Shown here: one piece after another, positions 52,122-64,000 of the stretch | Numbering within the stretch: the stretch's first letter is position 1 | How the letters are laid out: each line of letters starts with the position of its first letter | Assembly (NCBI RefSeq): GCF_000189635.1 | Contig: NW_002476463.1 | Span: 124,001 to 188,000 of the forward strand | DNA: 64,000 bases | Origin: Tetrahymena thermophila SB210 | Taxonomy: Eukaryota > Ciliophora > Oligohymenophorea > Hymenostomatida > Tetrahymenidae | Reading direction: 5' to 3' | The notes under the pieces: model-generated | The model's database searches: none | The model's input: only the letters and a program-made list of their open reading frames with translations | Told to the model about the DNA's origin: nothing | Position numbers and translations under genes: made by a program

Positions 52122-54016
52122 TTATTCTAGACTTATATTTCTTATTAATTATGTTAAAAATTATTTGTTTTATATTTTTATTTTGAATTTAAATATATTT
52201 TAATTCCTTTTTATTTAGTTAATTTTATAAATAATTTTATCAACTTACTAAAATAAATTATTTTTATATTTATAAATAATATTTTTCTAAATTAATATGA
52301 AATAAGTTTAATATTTATAAAATAACTAATAAATAAAGGTCTATTAAAACCTAATTAAATTATATCAATATTTTAATTATCATATAAAATTTTTATTATT
52401 TACTAAATTTATTAAATAGAAAGTTTTTTTTTAATATAAGTAGTGTTTTTTAAAAATAAATTTTTAAACCTTTTGTATTATAAAATAAATAATACCTTAA
52501 GTTTTTATTTATTTATCATAAATAAATATTTAATTAATTAATTTTATAAAAGTGAGATAGTAAAATCATAAGTTTCAATTTAAAATTAATATTTTTCAAA
52601 ATATATCATACTCTCATTAATTTTTTTTAATTTAAAAAAATTAAGGTTTTCTCCTTAGAATGTTAATTTTCATACAATCTCTCTCTACTTGAAAAATTAA
52701 TTGATAATTTTTTTTACTTTGTTTGAAATAAATTTTAATTTCATTTAATTTCTAATTTAAAAAAAATAATTCTAACTTAGCCAGATAAATATAAGGAAAA
52801 TTAGTAATTAAACCTATTTATATTAGTTATATACTTAATTTATCAATAGCAATATTTAAAAACTAAACAATAATTTTATTTTTAATTTTATTCAAATTTT
52901 ACTTTACTATTACTAAATTCACCTTAAATTGATCTAAGCAATCTTAAAAATTATTAAATAAAAATAAATACTTAAAAATACTAAATAAAATAATTTTCTA
53001 TTTAAATACTTCTTGCTTAACAGAGAATTTTGAGAGACTTTAATATGAGACTTTATTGAATACTTGAAGTTTTTTTTTAAAGGGAGGATAAATATAAGGA
53101 TTTTTGATAAAAATCAAAAATCAATTAAAATTAATAATAATTTGTAAAAAAGTTTTTAAAAATGTTGGAAAATATTGCCCTCCAATTAAAATGATTGGAT
53201 AAGAACAGTTTGGCATGCTAGGTCTAGATTTTGAACCTATTGGCCTTAAAATTCTCTTATTATAAATTCTCTCATAAAAGTGTATTTATTATTCACATAT
53301 ATATGCTTAACTTTAATTTATAAATTTTATATTTCGAATATTATTTAACAATCTTTATTTTTTAATATAATTTTTTTTTAATTAAAAATTTATTGCTTTA
53401 AAAAAATTACTAAACTAGTATCAAAGCAAAAAAAAATTAAAAGATTGATTAATTGAATATAAAATTTAATTTTTCTATTTCTTCCATAAATTTATGAGTT
53501 CAAATTAATATTTTTTAGGAATCAATAGTATTTCAGATTTGAAATATTATTAAAAATTATTCAAAAGAGATTTTTTTATAAATATAAATTATAATAAATT
53601 ACAGATAAATTAATAAGGTTTATAATTCATTTAATTTTTTATGAACACAATTTATTTTACTTGTTGACTTTAATAATAAGAATTAATTTAAAATAAAATT
53701 AAAAATTGTATTTTTATAGGTTAACTATTCTAATTGTTTTATTTCAAAAATGTTATTTTTCATGATTATATTTAAACTTAAATTTTAGTTATTTTATTGC
53801 ATTTTTATCTATTTTTTTTAAATAAATAGTATCATTTGGCAATAAAAATTAAACATCCTATATATAAATTAACAAAAAATATATTTTTAAAAATTCGATC
53901 TACTTTTATTTATTATAATAAATAGTAAGAACATTATTTAAATATCGTTTAAATAGAAGATAAATTTACATCAATCTTTTCAATACTAAGTTGATAGAAT
54001 CCTTGGAATTTCAGAG
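52122..54016. other. Junction between duplicated blocks C and D
   Basis: The left part (to 53142) is the 3' flank shared with D. The part 53143-53400 is unique; it has a patch with more G/C at 53168-53270 (AACAGTTTGGCATGCTAGG) without a gene or complete tRNA. From about 53400 it is the 5' flank shared with gene B, and from about 53590 also with C. Confidence 0.55.
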
Positions 54017-57000
54017 ATGAAACATTTAAAAAATAATAGTTACAACAAATGTTCTATTCATCCAAACCATGAGCTCCTTTTAATGAGGTTAGATAATGAA
54101 GAGGATGAGTAAGTGCTTAAGTGTATCAAGTGTTTTGATTAAAAAATATTCAAAAAGTTTATTCCTCTTGAAGCATTACTAGAAAGCAAAAATGAAACAA
54201 TATTTAGAGATTGGCCAATATTTGATGATGAGTTATTTTACCCAAAGCTTATTGAAATATCTTAAAAACCTTCACAATTAAAAGAAAATTAATAAAAAGT
54301 TTAAACATTTTTCAAGAATTTCAAATCTCAAGTCATTTTTGCATTGGAAGAAAAAGAAAATTAAATTTTAACTAACCTTGAGGAAGCATAAAAAGTTTAT
54401 GAATAACCTTTAAATACTTATAATGTAATCTCTTAAAAATAAAAGCTGAAACAAATTCTATAAACCGAATATGAAGACAAAGAAAAACAAAATGAAATGC
54501 TAAAACAGATAATAAAAGAAAATAAATAAAAATATTCAATAAATTACTAAAGAATGAAAGATTCTATTGATAACTCACAAAAATAAGTTATCGATTTGAA
54601 TAATCACTAAAAGGTAATGAACAATGTAATTGGTTTAATTAATGAGCTTGGAGTATTCAAATCTTTGAACTTGAGCTAAAATGTTTAGGATGATAATGCG
54701 ATAGAAAAATAAAATAATAAAACCAGTAAAAATTAATTTTAATTTTTTTTTATTTTTATAATTTAGTAAAAATAATATTAAATAATAGACAATTTCAATA
54801 GAATAAAAGTGAAGAAAATAGAACATCTTCCAATATGTTAGAATTATAAAGACATTTAAATCAAATTTAAGTAAAATTAAAATATCTTTTTTTAATAAGA
54901 AATTAAATTGATAAATTGGTAGAGGAATATTTTTAAACTTTAACTTATTGAAACAAACACATTCAATAATTTAAAATAAAATTATTGAATTAAGTAATAT
55001 GCTAAAGAAAGAAAATTTTAATTATTCAAACTACCCTTAATGAATATAAATATTATATGGTACTTCAAATAAATAGAGTTTTATCTATTTATCTATTTCT
55101 TGAAACAATAGCTTAAAAACTAAAAAAATTTTTAAAAAATTTTTCATCAACTTTTTATTTACCAAGTTTGGTTAATTAATATTTTTCAACTTTCATACCA
55201 TAAAAATAACTTTTTTATCATAATTTATTTAGAATTTATTTCTATATTGAAACTAAAAATATATATTATCAGGAAGTGCTTTTTAACAGATGATGATGCT
55301 TTTAAAATTTCTAGTGCTTTAATGAATTGTTAAAGAGTAACTAGCTTAGAACTTAATTTAAGGTATTTTTTTATTAAAAATTTAATATTTTCTTAAAATT
55401 TAATTTTATAAAAATAAGAATTTCTAAGGTAAGAAATATAGGACTCAAGTCAATAACTGATAGTTTAAAGCATATGAAAGATGTTATTTCTCTTAATATT
55501 AACTTCGAGTAATTTAAATACTTACATATTAAATCAATAATTATCAAATATTTAATCATTAAATAATAAAATAATAAATTTTAAACAATTTCAAAGAGTT
55601 TTAACAATAATAAATAAATTCATAGTTATTTATTCTTAATGTTTATGAATAAGCGTTTACTAATTAGATTTTTTAAAATAGAAATATCTGTATTACTAAT
55701 TCAAACATTAAAAATATTACACAATCTATATCGAACTTGAAAAATCTAAAAGATCTTAATCTTAATTTGAGGTATATTATTTCTTTACTTATTTATTAAT
55801 TTCTTTATTTCTTTATTTATTAAGTTCTTATAATAAAAGCGTAAATAGTTTAGATGTACTTTGTTGTGAACAAATTTCAAGAATTTTTAGAAATTGTTAA
55901 AAAATATAGTGTTTGTATCTAAATTTAAGGTAATTTTTTAGTTATTTAAAGATAAAATATTGAGTTGATCTGAATTAAACTTTCATATAAATTATTTTAT
56001 TTAAAATATTTAAATTAAAGAATATTTAACTTTAATTAAAAATAATTTAATAGCTAGAATTAGATTTGTGATTAAGGTTTGGCTTTTATTGCAAGTGGAT
56101 TATCTGAAATTGAATTAATAGAAGTCTTAGAATTAAACTTATAGTATTAATTTATTTTTAATTTAGGAAATAAATGACTTTGGTCATACTGTTATAAATA
56201 GCATATTAAAATTATTTTATTAATATTTATTGAGAAAAATATCTTATTTTTTCAAGAAATAATAAGTTTAGTTTGTAAGGAATTAAAGAAATTTCAGATA
56301 GTTTGAAAATATTTAAACATATGAACAAATTAAAGCTAAATTTGATGTAATAATTCCTTTAAATTATTTTATTGTATTTATATTAACTTATTAAAAAAAT
56401 TAATTTTATCTATTTTTCTAATAATATTTTTAATTTTGTTAAATTTTAATATTATTTTAGTTTAATGATTCCAAATAAAAATTAGGAATTGTAAAATTGA
56501 TGATGATGGAATCGGTTTAATTTCAAAAGGTATACAAGCTTATGACAATATCACTAAATTTTCCCTTAATTTATGGTAATATATACCAAATTTATAAATA
56601 TTTAATTATTATTTAATTTATTAATTTTATTATATTATAAGTCATAATTCAATTAGTAGTAGCGGCGTAAAGAAAATTGAAAAAGCTATTAAAAACTATA
56701 AGAAATTAGTCAAATTAGATCTTAACTTAAAGTAATCTTTTTTTAAAAAAAAAAATGACTTAAAATAAAATTATCTATGCTTGAATAATAAATTAGATAT
56801 AACATTATAAGATGTTTAGGAGCATAATATATAGCAAAGTCTATTTATTAATATGAAAATCTTCAGAAGTTATATCTTAATTTATGGTACCATATTTAAC
56901 ATTTATTTTATTCTATTTTGTTTAATTCATTTTATTTTTATTTAATTAAATTATAATTAGTGTAACCTATACTTAATTTGATGGAGTCCATGAAATAATG

Positions 57001-60000
57001 AATTCGATATAAAATTTTCAGAATTTAAGTTGCTTACATATTGATTTTTAGTATTTTCAAAAAATATATATTTATATATTGAAGTAAAAAAAATTAATTA
57101 GGTGTAATTTAATTAATGAAACTGGAGCTTAAAGTATTGCTGATGGATTGCATAAATTAACCAAATTAAATTATTTAAAGCTAAAATTAAAGTAAAAATC
57201 TTTGAAATTTCTAATTTTTAGATTTTTATAATTAATTTTTAAAATATTTAATTAGTTAATGTAATATCGGTAAAAGAGGAGCTAATCACCTAGCTAATGC
57301 TATCTAAAATTTATAAAATTTAATTGAGTTAATTCTTCATTTAAAGTATCTTTAAAATATTACTTATCTAAATTTGCTTAAAAATGGGATTTTTTAATTT
57401 TTATCGTTTTTTAAATAATCGATAAGCTCAAGTAGTATACAAGTTGAAGGAGCTAATAATATTTTAAAGGCGATAGAAAAAAAAAGAGATCTTAAATTTT
57501 TGTCTCTCGATTTAAGGTAATAAATATATAATTTGTTGTGATAAAATTGTGGGAAAAAATTTAAATTAAATTTTATTAAATTGTTATTTTATAGATTTAA
57601 CTAACTTGATGACTCTGCAGCTTTCATTATATCTACCATTTTAGAAAATAATACATAACTAAATACAATAAAAATTCATCTTAAGTAATATTTTTACTTT
57701 TATTTGTAATAATTTAAAAATATTTTTTAACTAACATTTTATATATTTAAAAGCAATAATTATATTAGTTCATTAGGAGCATCAGCTATTGCTAATTCTA
57801 TAGAAAAATTATAAAATGTTTCAACATTATATTTATAAATTTAGTAATTTTTTATTAAAATATTATTTTGAATTAATTAATTAATTTATTTATTTTAAAA
57901 TTTTAATTATTTAATTTTATTATTTACAAAAGAAAAAATCTTATTGGATTAGATGTACCTAAAAGTATTTCGATGGCATTAGAAAAATAATAAAATATTT
58001 CTAAATTGTTTCTAAATTTATTGTATTTAATTAATTGATTAATTATTTTTTTATTATTATGTTTTGGATATACTATTAATGATCAATTATTGTTTCAAAC
58101 TAAAAAAAGGTAGAATTAAATAAAACAAGGAGCAAATCAGATGATTTATAAATCGATTGAAAATATTAAATAAATTAAATTTTTATCCCTCTATTTATGG
58201 TAGCTAATTTTTTTATTATTTTTCCTTTATTTAACATTTGTTTATTTATTTATTTGAATATTAATTATAATAGTAATGAGAATTACGATTTAGACTCAAT
58301 AAAAGATTTATCAAATACTTTAGAAAAACAAAAGAAAATTGATAAATTCCTAATTGAAGTTACGTAAAACCTTTTAAATTTATTTGACATAACTCATTTA
58401 AAAATAATTAACAATTTTTAGTTATTTATTCATTTTTTTTTCAAATAATTTTAATATTTCTTAGAAATTAAATTGGTTTAAATGAAGTTAAAATGTTTAC
58501 AAATTCCATAAAATAGTATAATGTTACTAATCTACATCTAGGCTTTGGGTAAAATTAATCAATTTTACATTTAATAGTTTTCAATAGTTTTTAATTTATC
58601 TAAAATGAAATATTAAATAGCGACAATATAATTAGTTATGAAGGAACTAAATGTATTTCATAAGTTCTTTAAAATTTCTAAAGTCTTACTTCCTTGAGTC
58701 TTCGTTTAGAGTATTTTTAATTTGATATTTACTAAAATTTTTATTAGTTTACTCTCTTTTACATATTATTTTAAAAATTTTATAAGAAAAAACTTCATTT
58801 GTGACGAAGGAATCAAATATATTGCATAAGCAATAAAAAACTTCAAACATATTATTGAATTCAATCTTAATGCAGAGTAATCTTAATTACTGAACCATTT
58901 AATATTTTAAGATTCTTCTTATAATTAAAAGAAATAATAATATTAATACTGTTGGATTAAAAAGTATTGTACACGCAATGGAAGGATATTAAAATGTTTA
59001 ATCTCTTACTCTTTAATTTGAGTAAATTTTAAAATTGATTAATTAAATAAATAAAAAAATTTTTATATTTTTTAGTAATAATTTGATAAAAAATAATGGA
59101 CTCATGAGACTATCTAATTTAATTTAAAAATATAAAAGTTTGATCAATCTAAGTCTTAGCTTTGAGTAATTTTGAAAAGAAAATCACTTTCACCATTAAA
59201 AAAATAGATTTTATTTATTAATTCGCCAATATTCATTGGATATTTCGAAATTTATCTTATTTATTTATTTAAAAGAAACAATCACATTAAAAGCGATGGA
59301 GTTAAATTTTTTGTAAAAAGCATAAAAAAATGTTAAAATATTTAGAGACTAGAACTTAATTTACCGTAAATATATTTATTAAATTAGTTTTTAAAATATC
59401 AAAAATAAATTTAAATAGGGGATATACTATCTATGATGATATGTTAGTCTTTTTTGCAACATAACTAGAAAATCTAAAACAATTAAAATATTTAATTCTA
59501 AAAATCGAGTAATTTATTTTTTAGTTTAAATTAATTTAAAAAACAAATAAATAAATAATTTGTTGAAAATAGTTATTTAGCTAGCAGAATAGTTTTTATT
59601 ATAGAAAAATTTTATTATTTATATTTTGAAAATATTATTACAATTCTAATCACTATTTATTTTTTTTAAATTTATTAGGCGAAGTTATATTACTCCTTAT
59701 GGATTTAACATAATTTGTAATTTTGTCAAAAATATGCAAAGCATTTATGAATTTAAGTTAGATTTAAAGTAACTTTCTTAATATTTATTTTTTCTTTTTA
59801 AAAAAACCAATAATTAAAATACCTAAAGAATATTAATAATTAATTTAAAAAAATTTTTAAATAAAGAATATTTATTTGTGTAATTAGGAATAGTATTCGC
59901 ATTTACAATAATGAATAAGAAGCTCTAAAATAGTAGTTTTCATAAATGTTTGGACAATTTAGATTTTATAGTTCAAATTGTAATATTTATTCTATTTAAC

Positions 60001-60062
60001 ATAAATCCTTTTAAATATTTTTTTTTAAATTACAATATATTTTTATTAAATAATAAGTTTGA
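54017..60062 (+). CDS. LRR gene D: Cys/His head, coiled coil and about 28 one-exon LRRs
   Basis: The first exon is 54017-54725, exactly the length of that of C (709 bases), beginning MKHLKNNSYNKCSIHPNHEL. The head shows C-x2-H, CIKC, ETIFRDWPIFDDE and the coiled coil. LRR exons end near 55360, 55508, 55770, 55930, 56145, 56343 and on to 59767, all in phase 2. Typical motifs are ISNNI-type starts with GLKSI or GVKKI, and L-x-L-x-L ends. The terminal exon holds EALKQQFSQMFGQFRFYSSN and reaches TGA at 60060 in frame with gene B. No broken exon was noticed, so it is likely functional. It is the closest relative of C and the product of a recent duplication. No signal peptide or membrane span is seen, so the protein is probably intracellular. 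Confidence 0.84.
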
Positions 60063-61139
60063 ATGAAATTGAAATAAGTTTTAAAAATGAAAGATAATTC
60101 CTTATTGTAGATCAAAAATAAATAAATAGATCTGAATATTCTAGATTTATATATTTTTTTAATTATTTTAAAATGATATGTTTTATATTTTTATTTTGAA
60201 TTTAAATATGTTTTAATTCCTTTTTATTTAGTTAATTTTATAAATAATTTGATCAATTAACTAAAATAAATTATTTATTTATAAATAATATTTTTTTAAT
60301 TGAATATGAAATAAGTTTAATATTTATTAAAGAACAAATCAATAAAGTTTTCTTAAAAACTAATTAAATTATATCTCTATTTTAATTTTATAATAAAAAT
60401 TTTATTAATTACTAAATTGATTTAATAGAAAGTTGTTTTTTATATAAGTAGTGAACATTTTTGAACCTTTTGTGTTATAATATATTTAATATCTTAAATT
60501 TTATTTATTTATCATAATTAACTAAATAATTTCACAAAAATGAGATAATAAAATCATAAGTTTGAAAGTAAAATTAACATTTTTCTCAAATTATTTTTCA
60601 AAATATACTCTCATTTATTTTTTAATTAAAAAAAAATTAAAGTTTTCTCCATAGAATGTTAAATTTCATACAATCTTCTTCTAAATAAATTGATAAGTTA
60701 TTTGTTTTGTTTGAAATAAATTTTAATTTAATTTATCTCTAAATTTTTTAAAAATAATTCTAACTTACCAGATAAATATAAGGAGAATTAGTAATTAAAC
60801 CTATTTATTTTAGTTAAATACTTAATTAATTTATGAATAGCAATATTTAAGAAGTAATCAATCATTTTATTTTAAATTTTATTCAAATTTTACTTTACTA
60901 TTACTAAGTTCACCATAAATTGATCTACACAATCTTAAAAATTATTAAATAAATATATTTACTTAAAAATACTAACTAAATAAAATAATTTTCTATTTAA
61001 ATAGTTCATGTTTTACAGGGAATTTTGAGTGAGAGACTTTATAAAGAGATTTTATTGAATACTAGAAGTTTTTGTTAAAGGGAAGATAAATATAAAAATT
61101 TTTGATAAAAATCAAAAATCAATTCAATTAAAATAAATC
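60063..61139. other. 3' flank of LRR gene D
   Basis: AT-rich and homologous to 52122-53142. No gene was seen. Confidence 0.6.
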
Positions 61140-61146
61140 AAATACT

Positions 61147-61600
61147 ACAATTATTAAAATAGAAGGCGGATTTCAAAAAAATATCTTTTACAATCGTTTA
61201 TATTAAATGTTCAAATAGACAGCTATAATATGAAGATTTTTTTGAAAAAAAATATTATTATAAATTCTGAAAATCTTTTCATAACAGTGAAAAGCAAATA
61301 GCTTAGATTGAATTCTTTTAATAATATTAAGATTATTAGTGTTTACTATATAAATTATTTCTAACTTTAGATACATAATACAGCTATTTCATTCTTAAAT
61401 AAAGAAAAAAAAAATTTTTTTAAGTTTCTAAATCTTTAGATAAATTTGAGTTAGTTGATACAGTTTTTTTGCTATTAATATTGATATAAGTATATCAATT
61501 ATTCATTCTTAATTTTCAATTTTAAATTCATATTTTAATAGTTAACAATTAAGTAGATCATTTAACTATCCCAATAATAAATTAATACCTTTAGGAAATA
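61147..61600 (+). pseudogene. Broken internal fragment of the Cys-rich membrane protein gene
   Basis: ATTATTAAAATAGAAGGCGG followed by ATTTCAAAAAAATATCTTTT matches 10915-10955 of the gene at 9855. Further on, the segment with GTTTTTTTGCTATTAATATT matches 11275-11300, and AAGTAGATCATTTAACTAT matches 11362-11380. The order is the same as in the intact gene, but spacing is changed by indels and a frame cannot be kept. No signal peptide or Cys-rich part is attached. It lies on the same strand, 2.3 kb before an apparently intact paralogue start. Confidence 0.75.
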
Positions 61601-61682
61601 ATATCTTCATCCTTGATAGTAGACATTAGTATAATATTTTCAAAAATTAAAATTATTAAATAATTTAGTTCTTGATTTATGG
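61601..61682 (+). pseudogene. Degenerate LRR exon
   Basis: The back half reads FQKLKLLNNLVLDLW and runs into GGTAATAG, the usual LRR exon end with a GT donor. The front half contains an in-frame TGA. It is probably a stray or decayed LRR unit. Confidence 0.4.
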
Positions 61683-63862
61683 TAATAGTTTTTGTAGATT
61701 GCTAGCTCTCATCGAATTTTAATTTATTTAAAATAAAGTAATTTTTAATCCATTTTTTATTAATAAATCATTTGTTTTTTTTTTACTATTTATTATTCTG
61801 AAATTGAATTTTATAATAGATAAAATTATTTTGAGAAATTATGAAATAAATTTAATACAAAAAAGAATAGATAGATATGGTAATATTAATAAAGTTTACA
61901 ATTACATTATGTTAAGATTTTTAAGTTATTTATTTTTTAGTTTTCAAATATTTTTAATTATTTTAGTAAATAATTAACAACAAATGAATTTATTTCAATT
62001 TATAAATAATAAAATAAATAGCTTACTTTTAATTTTATAAGTTTTATTATGATAAATATTTATTTCAAATTGAATCATCAATTAATTTTAATTTTGTTGT
62101 TTGAAACACCTTCTCAAATTATTAGAACCAGATATTAAATCTAAAGATAATATAATATTTTATTAATTTATCAATTCTTAAATTGTAGTGAATGAAATTG
62201 TTTTTCTTTTTATTTTTAGATATGGAGCATCTTTGAAAAATAAAATCTTAATCTAAATTATTTGTATTTTAGGTTAATAAGAGTAGTTATTTTGAATGCA
62301 AATCTAAGTATGAAAAAATAATATTCTATTCTGAGATTTTGTAGCTGAAAGAAGAGAAAATTAAAAAAATCCCATAGATCTCAAGATATAAAATTAGCTG
62401 TTAATGTATAATAATTAAAATAACAAGAGTTTTTTAAAGGAGGAAAATTATATATTTAATATTATAATAATACAAATGAGTAGAAAACAGCTTAACGTGA
62501 ACAAATAACATGAGATAAAGAATATCTAATTTTTAAAAAGGTATAAAAATATAAATACTTTAATAATATTTATTAAGTATTACTATAAATTTTGCTCTAT
62601 AAAATTACTATTTTTATTTTTGAAAAATATGATATTATCTAATATCTAAATAGAAATAATTTCCAGAAAAACAAGAAAAACAGATAAATCATCATTTAAT
62701 TTTCTTAAACAATTTGATTTAAACTTTACTCTTTACTAGTATTAATCATTAAAAGTAAGTTTGGTCTAACCTGTCAATAATAATATAATATTTTAGATTA
62801 CTATAACTAAATTTATGAATGCATTACACCAAAAATAAGAATTAATCAAGTTTATATTTCAAATAATGTTAAAATATAACTTCAAAATTAAGATGAAATT
62901 AAAAAAACATTTAAAAAATTAAATAAAAAGCTCCAAATATTTTTACTGAGAAAGAATTAGTTATTTAACATTTAATATGCTTCTTAATTTGTATTCTATA
63001 TTATAAAAATAGACTATATTAGTATAAATAAACTAATTTTAGAAAAATACATTGATCAATCAGCATATAAATTTAGATTAATTTGTTATGTGCATTTAAC
63101 AACAACAATAAAAGATTTAAAATCTTTCTAGAATCATAGTATTTTACTATTGAAAAAATAAGTATTTACAGATATTAGTTACATGAAGCAATTAAAAATA
63201 TATTTATGAAAATTTTAAGTAATTATATTTAGTAATATAATAATTAAATTAAGGTAATATATATCTTTTGTAAACAAGAATATATAGTCTTTCTTCTTAT
63301 TAATTATTACAATTTACTAGATATTTATTTATTTACATATTACTAATCAGCTGATATTAATCTAAAAAAAGAAATAGTTCTAATAAAATCTATTTGTTTA
63401 CTAAATAAATAAAATTACAAAAATTAAAGTTTAAAAGAATACTTTACCAAAATTAAGGAATACTCATATTTTTAAACTTATTTTTTTATTTTTATTATTA
63501 TATTTTTAATATATTAGTATTGAATTTTATTATTAGCTAAGGAATCGTTATTAATTAACTAATTCCTTCATTTTTTTATAACAGATATGATACATTTATT
63601 TTGATAGTTTTAATAAATAGTAATATTAAAAAATTGATATTTAATTTATCAAACTTCTTTGAATATCTTTAATTAAGTAAATTAATATTAATTCTAATAA
63701 AATCTGATAATTTACAATTATAATATCTGCAAAAAGCGCAAACAAAGTTAATACTAGATATGTATATCTACTTTAAAAACATGATTTTGATATATCAATA
63801 TATTAATAATAAATAAAATAGTTAAATAAAAAAATAGTTTCAATCTAAAACAAAAAGAGAGT
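61683..63862. other. AT-rich spacer with possible exon remnants
   Basis: Mostly featureless. The stretch 62220-62512 is richer in codons of varied composition: a short exon-like piece after TTTTTAG at 62219 (YGASLKNKILIQII), then a frame reading QEFFKGGKLYIQYYNNTNEQ that ends in TGA at about 62511. No start or family could be recognised. It may be a decayed gene. The 5' flank of the gene at 63863 lies at the right end. Confidence 0.35.
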
Positions 63863-64000
63863 ATGAATCAAATATTATTTTCCACATTAATTTGTAAGCT
63901 TTTAATTCTATTTCTTCTCAATTATTTTTTTAAATAAATAATATTTTATTAATAAGGTTTTTCTTTTTCAGTCTTTGTTCAGGCGTGCAGCTAGTTTTTA
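63863..64000 (+). CDS. Paralogue of the Cys-rich membrane protein, first two exons, cut by window end
   Basis: Exon 1 is 63863-63893, exactly 31 bases like exon 1 at 9855. The intron is 63894-63956, and exon 2 runs off the window. The product starts MNQILFSTLI then CFSFSVFVQACSQFL. This matches the signal peptide and the first mature residues of the gene at 9855 (CFSFSVIAQACTQFL), with the same splice point inside the Cys codon. The rest of the protein lies outside the window. It should be another type I surface or secretory protein of this family. Confidence 0.85.

Larger units (their letters stand above)
45605..53142. repeat. Segmental duplication copy 1 (contains LRR gene C)
   Basis: It matches copy 2 at about 53590-61139 from the upstream motif ACAGATAAATTAATAAGGTT, through the whole gene with its introns, to the downstream motif TTTTTGATAAAAATCAAAAA. 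Differences are mainly indels in A/T runs. Gene B and its flanks are a more diverged third copy. Confidence 0.85.
53590..61139. repeat. Segmental duplication copy 2 (contains LRR gene D)
   Basis: Counterpart of 45605-53142, in the same orientation. The right limit is seen where TTTTTGATAAAAATCAAAAA is followed by sequence of the Cys-rich pseudogene. Confidence 0.85.

Noticed and set aside
53168..53270. Minus-strand tRNA suggested by GGTTCAAAATC
   Set aside because: Only a T-loop-like piece is present; no A box or matching acceptor stem was found.

Overview
The window looks like nuclear DNA of an oligohymenophorean ciliate, closest in style to Tetrahymena (Ichthyophthirius or another relative is the alternative). 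It is extremely AT-rich. Every convincing reading frame is full of TAA and TAG read as glutamine and ends only at TGA. Introns are short, AT-rich and GT...AG, and genes lie on both strands. No telomere repeat and no 15-bp Tetrahymena chromosome-breakage sequence was seen. The species is inferred, not proven.

Left part (1-15 kb), ordinary genes: a basic 320-residue protein with five exons (+, 660-1993); a complete MAP2K/MEK-like kinase with five exons (-, 2291-3766); a small twin-CX3C protein of the FAM136/DUF842 type (+, 4012-4422); an intronless 689-residue Gln-rich protein (-, 5195-7264); an AT-rich stretch of about 2.6 kb without a recognisable gene; and a large type I membrane protein with a signal peptide, a long furin-like Cys-rich ectodomain and one membrane span (+, 9855-14390).

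Middle and right part (15-60 kb), a cluster of leucine-rich-repeat (LRR) genes. In each gene almost every exon is one LRR of about 28 residues, bounded by phase-2 introns. Six copies are present. A (15453-about 21500), B (22406-28519), C (46029-52121) and D (54017-60062) lie on + and share an N-terminal Cys/His zinc-binding-like plus coiled-coil exon. E (35815-29879, minus) has a protein-kinase head. F (43506-36808, minus) is an array of about 20 LRR exons with a proper terminal exon but no visible head. C and D sit in near-identical duplicated blocks of about 7.5 kb, and B is an older copy. The F array is made of homogenised units of about 330 bp. It carries a GC-rich 406-bp insertion with a tRNA-like Pol III promoter, a TATG-type tail and a 13-bp target-site duplication (a SINE-like element). 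A decayed relative lies 3 kb away.

Right edge: a broken fragment of the Cys-rich membrane protein gene (61147-61600), a degenerate LRR exon, and the first two exons of another Cys-rich paralogue cut by the window end (63863-64000). The LRR cluster is therefore flanked by members of one surface-protein family. Taken together, this looks like a fast-evolving locus of putative receptor and surface proteins built from exchangeable exons; that role is inference.
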